From the NCBI GenBank assembly GCA_028822575.1, contig JAPKDN010000171.1, forward strand, positions 1-7,038: 7,038 nt of DNA. Reading direction: 5' to 3'. The notes under the pieces were generated by a model. The model searched no databases. It saw only the letters and a list, made by a program, of their open reading frames with translations, and had not been told where the DNA came from. The translations under genes were made by a program, and so were the position numbers. Each line of letters begins with the position of its first letter. The first letter of the stretch is position 1. This document shows, piece by piece, positions 1 through 5,102 of the stretch. The DNA comes from Alphaproteobacteria bacterium. GTDB taxonomy: Bacteria > Pseudomonadota > Alphaproteobacteria > Thalassobaculales > Thalassobaculaceae.

Positions 1-2
1 TC

Positions 3-847
3 AAGCTCGCCTGGAAATGGGGTGTCGTTAACAAACCGGGCGCCTCGAGATCGTCACCACGGTCGGCGGTTTTCATGGCCGCACCCTGGCCACCATGTCT
101 GCCTTTGGTAAGGCCGGGTGGGACGCGATGTTCGAGCCCAAAGTCCCGGGGTTCCCAAAAGTCCCGTTGAACGATCTGGCGGCGATGGAGGCCGCGATAA
201 CCGACAAGACCGTCGCCATCATGCTGGAGCCGATCCAGGGTGAAGCCGGGGTCATTCCAGCCGACGACGCTTATTTGAAGGGGTTGCGGGAGATCGCCGA
301 CAGGCACGGCCTGTTGCTGATCCTGGACGAGATCCAAACCGGGATGGGACGGACCGGCGCGCTGTTCTGTTTCGAGCATACCGGTGTCCAGCCCGACATC
401 ATGACCCTAGGCAAGGGTATTGGGGCCGGGGTGCCGCTGGCGGCTGTCCTGGCGCGTGAAGAGGTCTGCAACTTCGAGCCAGGAGAGCAGGGCGGTACGT
501 ATAATGGCAACGCGCTGATGGTGGCGGTGGTGGCGGCGGTCCTGGCCGAGGTCGCGGCGCCGTCCTTCCTTGCCCATGTCAACGCCGCCTCGGAGCGTCT
601 TTTGAGCGGGTTGGAGGCGTTGTTGGTACAGCACGACCTTGGGCCGGTGCGGGGCAAGGGCTTGCTGCTTGCCTTGGATCTCGGTGGGGGCAACGCGGGA
701 GTGATCTCGGATAAGGCGTTGGAACTGGGGCTGTTGCTCAACGCGCCCCGGGCCGACAGTTTGCGCTTCATGCCGGCGCTTAATGTGTCTTTCGCCGAGA
801 TCGACCAGATGTTGGAAATCCTTGATGACGTGCTGAGCCAGAACTAG
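3..847 (+). CDS. argD: Class-III PLP aminotransferase, acetylornithine transaminase (ArgD) type; 5'-truncated, with apparent frameshift
   Basis: Fold-type I PLP-dependent aminotransferase. ArgD-type enzymes transfer the amino group between N-acetylornithine and 2-oxoglutarate in cytoplasmic arginine synthesis. Visible hallmarks are [12 protein letters not shown] just after the frameshift, [24 protein letters not shown] (Asp-Glu pair near 326-331, contacting the PLP ring nitrogen), [14 protein letters not shown] with the Schiff-base lysine codon at 413-415, and GGTYNGN. About 280 residues are present against a family length near 390-400, so roughly 115 N-terminal residues lie outside the window. 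Bases 3-44 read [14 protein letters not shown] in frame 3, while everything from about 44 on ([14 protein letters not shown]) reads in frame 2. Frame 2 has a TAA at 29-31, so one base appears to be missing near 42-46. The ATG at 95 is an internal Met, not the true start. Class III is secure; the substrate is less so, since ornithine, GABA and other omega-aminotransferases share these motifs. Confidence 0.8.
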
Positions 848-854
848 GGCGTTG

Positions 855-888
855 CCGGGCGCCCGCGTTGATCCGCATGGGCGCCCGG
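855..888. terminator. Strong GC hairpin after the aminotransferase, possible bidirectional terminator
   Basis: Perfect 10-bp inverted repeat CCGGGCGCCC (855-864) and GGGCGCCCGG (879-888), with a 14-nt loop that can itself pair three bases. It begins 7 nt after the aminotransferase stop and lies 35 nt beyond the stop of the minus-strand small lipoprotein gene, so it sits between two convergent 3' ends. Neither strand has a run of T after the stem, so it is not a canonical intrinsic terminator. It could still act as a weak terminator or as a 3'-end stabiliser. Confidence 0.45.
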
Positions 889-923
889 TGCCCTTATGCC
901 TTTACGCCGGGGGCGGCTCTTCC

Positions 924-1046
924 TCAGGGGCCGTTCGCCTTCGGGCCGTCCCAAACGGGATAGTCAATACCAGCGCCGGAAGTTGTTGTCTGGCAGCCCG
1001 CCAGCAGACCGGCGACTGCAACCACCATCACGAATTTCAGCATCAT
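924..1046 (-). CDS. Small predicted lipoprotein, 40 aa
   Basis: A 40-codon frame, ATG at 1046 and TGA at 924-926. The protein starts MMLKFVMVVAVAGLLAGC: a short n-region with one Lys, a hydrophobic h-region and a good lipobox (L-A-G-C, with Cys at residue 18). This predicts export, diacylglyceryl transfer and cleavage by signal peptidase II. The mature peptide would be about 23 residues, starting CQTTTSGAGIDYPVW and rich in Gly and Pro, probably anchored to a membrane face. The Shine-Dalgarno GGAG lies 3 nt from the first ATG and 6 nt from the second (1041-1043), so the second Met may be the real start. The C-Q-T-T-x-x-G-x-G-x-D segment loosely recalls entericidin-type lipoproteins, but the rest does not, and I do not assign a function. 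It is on the same strand as the desaturase and 376 nt downstream of it; no convincing promoter is visible. Confidence 0.6.
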   Translation of the reverse strand: MMLKFVMVVAVAGLLAGCQTTTSGAGIDYPVWDGPKANGP

Positions 1047-1422
1047 CTTCTCCAACAGGTTGGCTCAATGCCCTCCAAGGCTCGGATATGGAGCGCGCCA
1101 TCGTGATTGCCAGCGTGTTGTCGGTGTTGTGATGACCATTCACGGCGAATTCGGGCGCCGTGACCTGGCGCCCATGCAAAGCCCGTCGTCCTGGTGAAGA
1201 CCAGGACTCTTGCCGTAGCGTGGCGCACGCGTCGAGATGGCGGCTAGGAATCGGCCATCGGTCATGGGCTACCGCGGGCGGCATAAGCCCTGATCTTCAT
1301 CAGGGCGACGACAAGAAGTATTGCGCTGCCGCTGGAGCATCACCCGGAGACATTCAGGGCGACCGAGGACCGCTGGGGTTAAGATGGTATTCCCCTGTGA
1401 AGCATCCCTACTCGGTTGGGTG
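1047..1422. other. Gene-free intergenic stretch with several perfect hairpins
   Basis: I find no supportable coding sequence in these 376 bases; open frames here are short and of low quality. The stretch is rich in inverted repeats: 1140-1163 (8-bp stem), 1153-1173 (7-bp stem, overlapping and mutually exclusive with the first), 1188-1207 (8-bp stem, 4-nt loop) and 1287-1306 (8-bp stem, 4-nt loop). It separates the 3' end of the desaturase from the small lipoprotein, both on the minus strand, so it should hold a desaturase 3' end and possibly a lipoprotein promoter. A non-coding RNA is possible but unproven. Confidence 0.5.
1287..1306 (-). terminator. Possible 3' hairpin of the desaturase transcript
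   Basis: On the minus strand GCCCTGAT-GAAG-ATCAGGGC forms a perfect 8-bp stem closed by a GAAG loop, 116 nt downstream of the desaturase stop. It is followed by TTATG only, with no T tract. It may protect the 3' end or terminate weakly. A very similar stem with the same GAAG loop occurs on the opposite strand at 1188-1207. Confidence 0.3.
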
Positions 1423-2556
1423 CTAGGCCAGCGCTTCGGGCGCGATGTCACCGATGGACGCGGCCAATTCATCCGAATCGCCGTTATCTGCGTCGCCCGG
1501 CGTTGGCACCGGGGTATCGAACTCGTAGGTCGGGTCTTCCTTCTGGCGACGGCGTACCTCGGCCATCTCGCGCCACGCGCCGAGCATGGTGCGCGGCTCG
1601 GGCATGTCATGGGCGACCAGTTTGTGCAGTTTTTTCAAATTGTAGCAGGGCACCGCCGCGTACATGTGGTGCTCAAGATGCCAGTTCATGCGCCAGTACA
1701 GAAACTCGGCGATCGGGTTCAGGGTGATGGTACGCACGCATTTGCGGAAATCGGCGACATTGCTGCGCAAGCCCCCATGCATCGGCATGCCGACCATGAG
1801 CTTTAACCAATTGGCGGTGAATTGCTGAAAGGTCAGCACTAGCGGCAAGGCCCACATCTCCGTCGCGATCGACACCACGATCACCCCTCCATGGAACAGC
1901 AGCAACAGCCGCGCCCAGTTCACCGCCTTGGCCCGTTCTCCGGCGTGAACTCCATACAGCGCCCGGCTCCATTCCGGGGTGACGACCGAGCGCCCGAAAC
2001 CGCCAAAAGCCGTCTGGATCGTCCCGCCGATGATCGGGAACATCCCACTGGTCATCGGCCCGCCTAAGAAATTGATGGTGAGCACCTGAAGCACGTGCAG
2101 TGGAGTGAAAATGCTGAATTGTGGCAGCAGCACCTCGCGGTCGCCGACCGGGTGCAGAGTGTAGCGGTGATGATAGGTATGGCTGACCGCGTATTCGTGG
2201 TGATTGTGCCAGCTGATCAGACTATAGAGCCGAAGGAAAAATTGGTTCAGCGCCCGGGTTTTGAACACCGACCCATGGCCAAGCTCATGCGCCGCGATGC
2301 CCTTGAAGAACGAGGCCGAGGTGCCGTGGACGAACAGTGCCAGACCGAAACCGATCCACATCTGCTGGCTGAACAGATACAGCGCGAGGCCGCCGGTCGC
2401 GGCGAAGATCAGCAAATGTCCACCGGCCTGCAACCAGCCCTGAAAGTCGTTCGGCTGCATCAGGTCGCGCAGGGAAGCCTTGTCGACCGGACAGCGGTAC
2501 CACTTAACCTTGAAGGTCTTTCGGACCTCTTCCAGGGGCATGGAAACGGTATCCAT
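1423..2556 (-). CDS. Membrane-bound fatty acid desaturase family protein
   Basis: Integral-membrane di-iron desaturase of about 377 aa. These enzymes use O2 and electrons from ferredoxin or cytochrome b5-type donors to insert a double bond into acyl chains at the inner membrane. All three histidine boxes are intact, numbered from the preferred start: HELGHG near residue 90, HNHHEY leading into HTYHH near 117-130, and HLEHH near 293. Hydrophobic segments lie around 46-85 and 215-250, as the family topology requires. The C-terminal tail of about 40 residues is acidic, rich in Gly, Asp and Glu, and probably cytosolic. The ATG at 2556 is chosen because GAGGA lies 8 nt upstream; a GTG at 2562 would sit only 2 nt from that Shine-Dalgarno. 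It lies 83 nt downstream of the dehydrogenase on the same strand, so co-transcription is plausible. Regiochemistry and acyl or sphingoid substrate cannot be told from sequence; hydroxylases of the same superfamily are an alternative. Confidence 0.88.
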   Translation of the reverse strand: MDTVSMPLEEVRKTFKVKWYRCPVDKASLRDLMQPNDFQGWLQAGGHLLIFAATGGLALYLFSQQMWIGFGLALFVHGTSASFFKGIAAHELGHGSVFKTRALNQFFLRLYSLISWHNHHEYAVSHTYHHRYTLHPVGDREVLLPQFSIFTPLHVLQVLTINFLGGPMTSGMFPIIGGTIQTAFGGFGRSVVTPEWSRALYGVHAGERAKAVNWARLLLLFHGGVIVVSIATEMWALPLVLTFQQFTANWLKLMVGMPMHGGLRSNVADFRKCVRTITLNPIAEFLYWRMNWHLEHHMYAAVPCYNLKKLHKLVAHDMPEPRTMLGAWREMAEVRRRQKEDPTYEFDTPVPTPGDADNGDSDELAASIGDIAPEALA

Positions 2557-2599
2557 CGGCACGATCCTCGAATTGATGACCGCGCGAGTTTACCGTCGC

Positions 2600-2623
2600 C
2601 GACGCGTGGAATGCAAAGCGTCG
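2600..2623 (-). other. Short hairpin between dehydrogenase and desaturase genes
   Basis: CGACGC (2600-2605) and GCGTCG (2618-2623) form a 6-bp stem with a 12-nt loop, 16 nt after the dehydrogenase stop on the minus strand. No T run follows, so it is unlikely to terminate fully and does not rule out co-transcription with the desaturase. The 83-nt gap shows no obvious promoter. Confidence 0.25.
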
Positions 2624-2639
2624 CTTCTTGGCACCCAGT

Positions 2640-3551
2640 TCAATGCTCCGCCTTCTCCATGACAACGCCCGTCAGTTCCTCGAAGACCTCGATCAGGCCC
2701 CACATCTCGTGCTGTTGCAGGCCCTTGGCGTCGCCGGCGATCCAGGCCTGGGTCGCGGCCGAGCCCATGATCATCGGAAAACCGAGCGATCGCGCCATGT
2801 CCGAGGCGAGGCGGACGTCCTTGCTGACGGTCTGCAGCCCCTGGGTCGGCCCTTCTCCGGGCTTTGGCTTGGCGGGAGTGTCGGCCAAGCGGGGGGCTAT
2901 GTTGTTCAGGATCGTGCTGCCGCCGCTACTCACTTTCAGAACGTCATGGATGATCTTCGGCGTCAGGCCGGCCTTGATGCCAAGCAGCAGGCCTTCCATG
3001 CAGGCCGCCGCGTTGCTGGCCATCACCAGGTTGTTGATGAGCTTGATCGTCGCGCCGGCGCCAATGGGGCCGACATGAAAAATGTTGCCGCCAAAAGCCT
3101 CCAATGTCGGCTTGGCGCGCTCGAAGGCCGCTGCGTCGCCGCCGACCATGACGGTCAGGGTGCCGTTCTCGCGCTGATCCCCGGAGCCACTCACGGGCGC
3201 GTCCAGGACAGCCACGCCCTTGCGCGCGCCCTCGGCCTCGATGCGGCGGATGACCTCGGGCGAGATCGTGCTGGTATCGATATAGATGTCGCCCTGCTTG
3301 GCGCCGGCGAGCACCCCATCGGGGCCCAGCGCGACTTCCTCGCTCGCGGCGTTGGAGGGGAGAGAGGCGATCACGATGTCGGAGGCCGCCGCTAACTCGG
3401 CTGGTGTTTGGGCGGATTTGGCGCCGGCGCTCACAAGCGCGTCGACCTGGCCTTGACGCAGATCCGCGACGGTTAGATCAAATCCCTCGCGCAGGATGCA
3501 TTCGGCGATGGGTTTGCCCATGCCGCCAAGACCTATCATGCCGACTTTCAT
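2640..3551 (-). CDS. 3-hydroxyisobutyrate dehydrogenase-family NAD(P)-dependent oxidoreductase
   Basis: Beta-hydroxyacid dehydrogenase of 303 aa (usual family length about 290-300), cytoplasmic, oxidising a beta-hydroxy acid or reducing the matching semialdehyde. The N-terminal Rossmann fold has GLGGMG at residues 7-12. Asp30 follows the second strand, which suggests NAD+ preference. The substrate-binding signature DAPVSGSG is at 117-124, and the catalytic motif K170-L-I-N173-N174 lies after GPIGAGAT. The C-terminal helical domain is complete. A strong Shine-Dalgarno (GGAGG, with a second GGAG 2 nt from the ATG) supports the start. It is downstream of the TRAP binding protein on the same strand, with an intrinsic terminator in between, and upstream of the desaturase. 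3-hydroxyisobutyrate, tartronate semialdehyde, 6-phosphogluconate-like and sulfolactaldehyde enzymes share these motifs, so the substrate is open. The TRAP neighbour suggests the substrate derives from an imported carboxylate. Confidence 0.88.
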   Translation of the reverse strand: MKVGMIGLGGMGKPIAECILREGFDLTVADLRQGQVDALVSAGAKSAQTPAELAAASDIVIASLPSNAASEEVALGPDGVLAGAKQGDIYIDTSTISPEVIRRIEAEGARKGVAVLDAPVSGSGDQRENGTLTVMVGGDAAAFERAKPTLEAFGGNIFHVGPIGAGATIKLINNLVMASNAAACMEGLLLGIKAGLTPKIIHDVLKVSSGGSTILNNIAPRLADTPAKPKPGEGPTQGLQTVSKDVRLASDMARSLGFPMIMGSAATQAWIAGDAKGLQQHEMWGLIEVFEELTGVVMEKAEH

Positions 3552-3574
3552 CGCTCCACCTCCGAGTTATGCAT

Positions 3575-3607
3575 AAAAAAAACCGGGCCCGCCGAAGCGA
3601 GCCCGGT
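3575..3607 (-). terminator. Canonical intrinsic terminator after the TRAP binding-protein gene
   Basis: On the minus strand ACCGGGCTCGC pairs with GCGGGCCCGGT: 11 bp including one G-U wobble, closed by a C(TTCG)G loop, which gives the very stable cUUCGg tetraloop in RNA. It is followed by a run of T (complement of the A-run at 3575-3582). It starts 15 nt after the TRAP gene stop. Its T-run ends only 23 nt before the ATG of the dehydrogenase, and that gap is mostly the Shine-Dalgarno region. Partial termination here would make the binding-protein transcript more abundant than the downstream genes. Confidence 0.92.
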
Positions 3608-3622
3608 CTCTGGGCAATCATA

Positions 3623-4699
3623 TTAGTCCAGATAGGTATCCTTCAACTTCTGGGCGTCGCCCCAAGGCTTATACTTGGCCCGGAAAGACGTATAGCTGTC
3701 GGCGAACTCCTTGAAGGTCGGATCGGTCGCCGATTCCTCGGCGAGGACCTCGTTCCATGCCTTCTCGAAGACCGCCAGTTGATCATCCCTCCAGCGATGC
3801 CGGGTCACCCCATGTTTTTCGCTCATCTCAATCAGGGCGGCGGGATTCTGCGCCTCGCTCTCGGCATAGGTGAAAATCAGTTGCTCGTTGAGCGCGGCAT
3901 CGATCATGGCTTGGTAACTTTCATCCAAGGCATTGAACTTGGTCTTGTTGACCAGGAACTCGCCGACCGAAACCTGTTGATGCCAGCCGGGGAAGTAGTT
4001 GTGCTTGGCGATCTGATAGAAGCCGTAGCCGATATCGATCGTGGGCATGGAGAACTCGGCCGCCTGGATCACGCCCCGCTCCAGAGCGGGATAGATATCC
4101 CCACCGGCGAGCAACTGCACCGAGACACCGATTTTCGCCAAGGCACGGCCGCCCAGGCCGAAGAAGCGCATCTTCAGGCCCTTCATTTGTTCAAGATCGG
4201 TGACCTCGAACTTGAACCAACCCGAAGTTTCCGGCCCGATCGCGAAACCGTCCTTACCAATCAGGTCATGCTTGTCATAGATCTTGTCGCGAATCTCATT
4301 GCCGCCACCGAACCATTTCCAAGCCATGTATTCGCCAAGCCCCGGACCGAAGGGCACCGTGGTCGCGAATGCAAGGCCGGGATACCGACCGGCGTGATAG
4401 CCGGGGCTGGTCCAACAGGACTCAATCGATCCCTTGGATACGGAGTCAAAACACTCAAGCGCGGGCACCAAGGCGCCGGGCTCGAAGAACTTAATCTTGA
4501 ACTTGCCCTTGGACATGGTGTCGACTCTGTCGACGAACCGGATGCCGCTGGGGCCGAGATGCGCGAGTTTGCCACCGAAGGCACTCTGCATCTTCCATTT
4601 TACTTTTTTCTGCGCGTCGGCCTCGCCTGGCGCGCCAACCGTGATCACCAGACCCGCCAACACCAGTAAAGCAGGCTTAATCAACTCGTTGATATTCAT
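3623..4699 (-). CDS. TRAP transporter solute-binding protein, DctP family
   Basis: Periplasmic binding protein (358 aa) of a tripartite ATP-independent periplasmic transporter. It captures a carboxylate-type substrate and delivers it to a DctQ/DctM sodium symporter. The N-terminus is a Sec signal peptide: Lys8, a hydrophobic core around 9-23, and predicted cleavage near A-D-A at 27-29, giving a mature start near QKKVKW. Family features: MRFFGLGGRAL near 177-186, whose Arg178 fits the conserved residue that salt-bridges the substrate carboxylate; a YPALERGVIQAAE block at 203-215; and a GFYQIAKHNYFPGWHQ block at 226-241. These blocks resemble the 2-oxoacid/monocarboxylate-binding subgroup, but the ligand is unproven. 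The ATG at 4699 is preferred because GGGAGGG stands 6 nt upstream; a longer frame from a TTG at 4744 lacks a ribosome site and would spoil the signal peptide. A 5-bp hairpin (4722-4737) precedes the ribosome site. No DctQ or DctM gene is in the window. Confidence 0.92.
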   Translation of the reverse strand: MNINELIKPALLVLAGLVITVGAPGEADAQKKVKWKMQSAFGGKLAHLGPSGIRFVDRVDTMSKGKFKIKFFEPGALVPALECFDSVSKGSIESCWTSPGYHAGRYPGLAFATTVPFGPGLGEYMAWKWFGGGNEIRDKIYDKHDLIGKDGFAIGPETSGWFKFEVTDLEQMKGLKMRFFGLGGRALAKIGVSVQLLAGGDIYPALERGVIQAAEFSMPTIDIGYGFYQIAKHNYFPGWHQQVSVGEFLVNKTKFNALDESYQAMIDAALNEQLIFTYAESEAQNPAALIEMSEKHGVTRHRWRDDQLAVFEKAWNEVLAEESATDPTFKEFADSYTSFRAKYKPWGDAQKLKDTYLD

Positions 4700-4817
4700 T
4701 GATTTCCCTCCCAGTAGACCCACCGCTAGAATGCGGTAGAGCAATCATGGTATCTGGCAATTCAATTGAGTGCTCATTACATATAAGATCTCCTGATATT
4801 TATTTTAGAATCAACGG

Positions 4818-4848
4818 TGTATAGAATTTATTTATTAATAAATGTCAA
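4818..4848 (-). promoter_or_regulatory. Candidate sigma-70-type promoter for the TRAP gene
   Basis: On the minus strand a perfect TTGACA (plus-strand 4843-4848) is followed after 19 nt by TATACA (plus-strand 4818-4823; 4 of 6 to consensus). The 19-nt spacer is longer than the optimal 17. The start site would fall near 4811, giving a leader of about 110 nt before the TRAP ATG. The AT-rich setting and lack of a better match make this the best promoter candidate, but it rests on sequence alone. Confidence 0.45.
4830..4843. promoter_or_regulatory. Perfect 14-bp palindrome inside the candidate promoter spacer
   Basis: ATTTATTAATAAAT equals its own reverse complement. It lies almost exactly between the candidate -35 and -10 elements of the minus-strand promoter, the place where a dimeric repressor would block RNA polymerase. 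AT-rich DNA gives palindromes by chance more easily, so its role as an operator is an inference. Confidence 0.35.
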
Positions 4849-4898
4849 TTTATGCAAAACAAATTCTTTCACGATATATTGAGTATGAGATTTAAAAA

Positions 4899-4935
4899 TT
4901 TGAACAACTAATAAGTAGGGAATTCATTGTTCAAA
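4899..4935. repeat. Inverted repeat, 9-bp perfect arms, possible regulator site
   Basis: TTTGAACAA (4899-4907) and TTGTTCAAA (4927-4935) are exact reverse complements separated by 19 nt, so the arm centres are 28 bp apart. With one added A the match extends into AATTT on the outer sides. The right arm overlaps the first of the two direct repeats that follow. The arrangement suits a DNA-binding dimer or pair of dimers in the divergent control region. Confidence 0.45.
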
Positions 4936-4964
4936 ATTTCGCTCGGTTTGGCAAAATTTTGCTC
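4932..4964. repeat. Two direct repeats CAAAATTTYGCTC with 20-bp period; second contains a 12-bp palindrome
   Basis: CAAAATTTCGCTC (4932-4944) and CAAAATTTTGCTC (4952-4964) match at 12 of 13 positions and are spaced 20 bp apart, close to two helical turns, so both would face the same side of the DNA. The second copy with its preceding G forms the perfect 12-bp palindrome GCAAAATTTTGC (4951-4962). A third CAAAATT follows at 4981-4987. Tandem, phased, partly palindromic sites upstream of the monooxygenase gene look like regulator-binding sites. Confidence 0.45.
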
Positions 4965-5034
4965 ATCAGCTTGACCAAATCAAAATTCACCACCGCGTCC
5001 ATGCCGTTCGGTCCGATATGGATCAACCACGCGC

Positions 5035-5063
5035 TGCACAGGCGAGGCGCGCGCTGCTAAGAT
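5035..5063 (+). promoter_or_regulatory. Weak candidate promoter for the monooxygenase gene
   Basis: TGCACA (5035-5040; 4 of 6 to -35 consensus), a 17-nt spacer, and TAAGAT (5058-5063; 4 of 6 to -10 consensus) preceded by TGC, giving an extended -10. It would place the start about 30 nt before the ATG at 5103. Alternatives in the AT-rich block upstream are equally possible, so confidence is low. Confidence 0.25.
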
Positions 5064-5102
5064 CCGGTCGAGATTCGTAAAAGCGCGCGCGGAGAGATTA
5101 TC

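Larger units (their letters stand above)
4700..5102. promoter_or_regulatory. Divergent intergenic control region with AT-rich core
   Basis: This 403-base gap separates the divergent TRAP binding-protein and monooxygenase genes. Roughly 4741-4990 is strongly AT-rich against a GC-rich surround and holds no credible gene. Within it are a candidate minus-strand promoter, a 14-bp palindrome, an inverted repeat and two direct repeats (listed separately). From about 4990 to 5102 composition returns to GC-rich, and this part forms the leader of the monooxygenase gene. It probably drives both operons and is the likely site of regulator binding. The AT-rich block could also be a remnant of inserted DNA, but no insertion-sequence ends or target duplications are visible. 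Confidence 0.6.

Noticed and set aside
964..1284. A 106-codon frame on the minus strand overlapping the small lipoprotein
   Set aside because: It is rich in Arg, Trp, Cys and His with no domain or signal. The shorter frame in another phase has a Shine-Dalgarno and a lipobox and explains the region better.
2557..2562. GTG start for the desaturase at 2562
   Set aside because: It lies only 2 nt from the GAGGA ribosome site, while the ATG at 2556 is 8 nt away.
2095..3078. A 327-codon open frame on the plus strand, opposite the desaturase and dehydrogenase
   Set aside because: It spans the antisense of two clear genes and their gap, with no family motif or ribosome site.
3404..4669. A 421-codon open frame on the plus strand, opposite the TRAP and dehydrogenase genes
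   Set aside because: It is antisense to two well-supported genes, has no recognisable domain, and arises from the codon bias of GC-rich coding sequence read backwards.
4700..4744. Longer N-terminus of the TRAP binding protein from a TTG at 4744
   Set aside because: It lacks a ribosome site and adds 15 residues ahead of a good signal peptide. The ATG at 4699 has GGGAGGG at proper spacing.
4949..4964. Sigma-54-like promoter (TGGC ... TTGC) upstream of the monooxygenase
   Set aside because: The GG and GC dinucleotides are 9 nt apart, whereas sigma-54 promoters need 10 nt, and the site also reads more simply as a palindromic direct repeat.
4899..4987. CRISPR-like array
   Set aside because: The repeats are short, only two or three copies, with spacers under 20 bp, and no cas gene is nearby; operator-like sites fit better.
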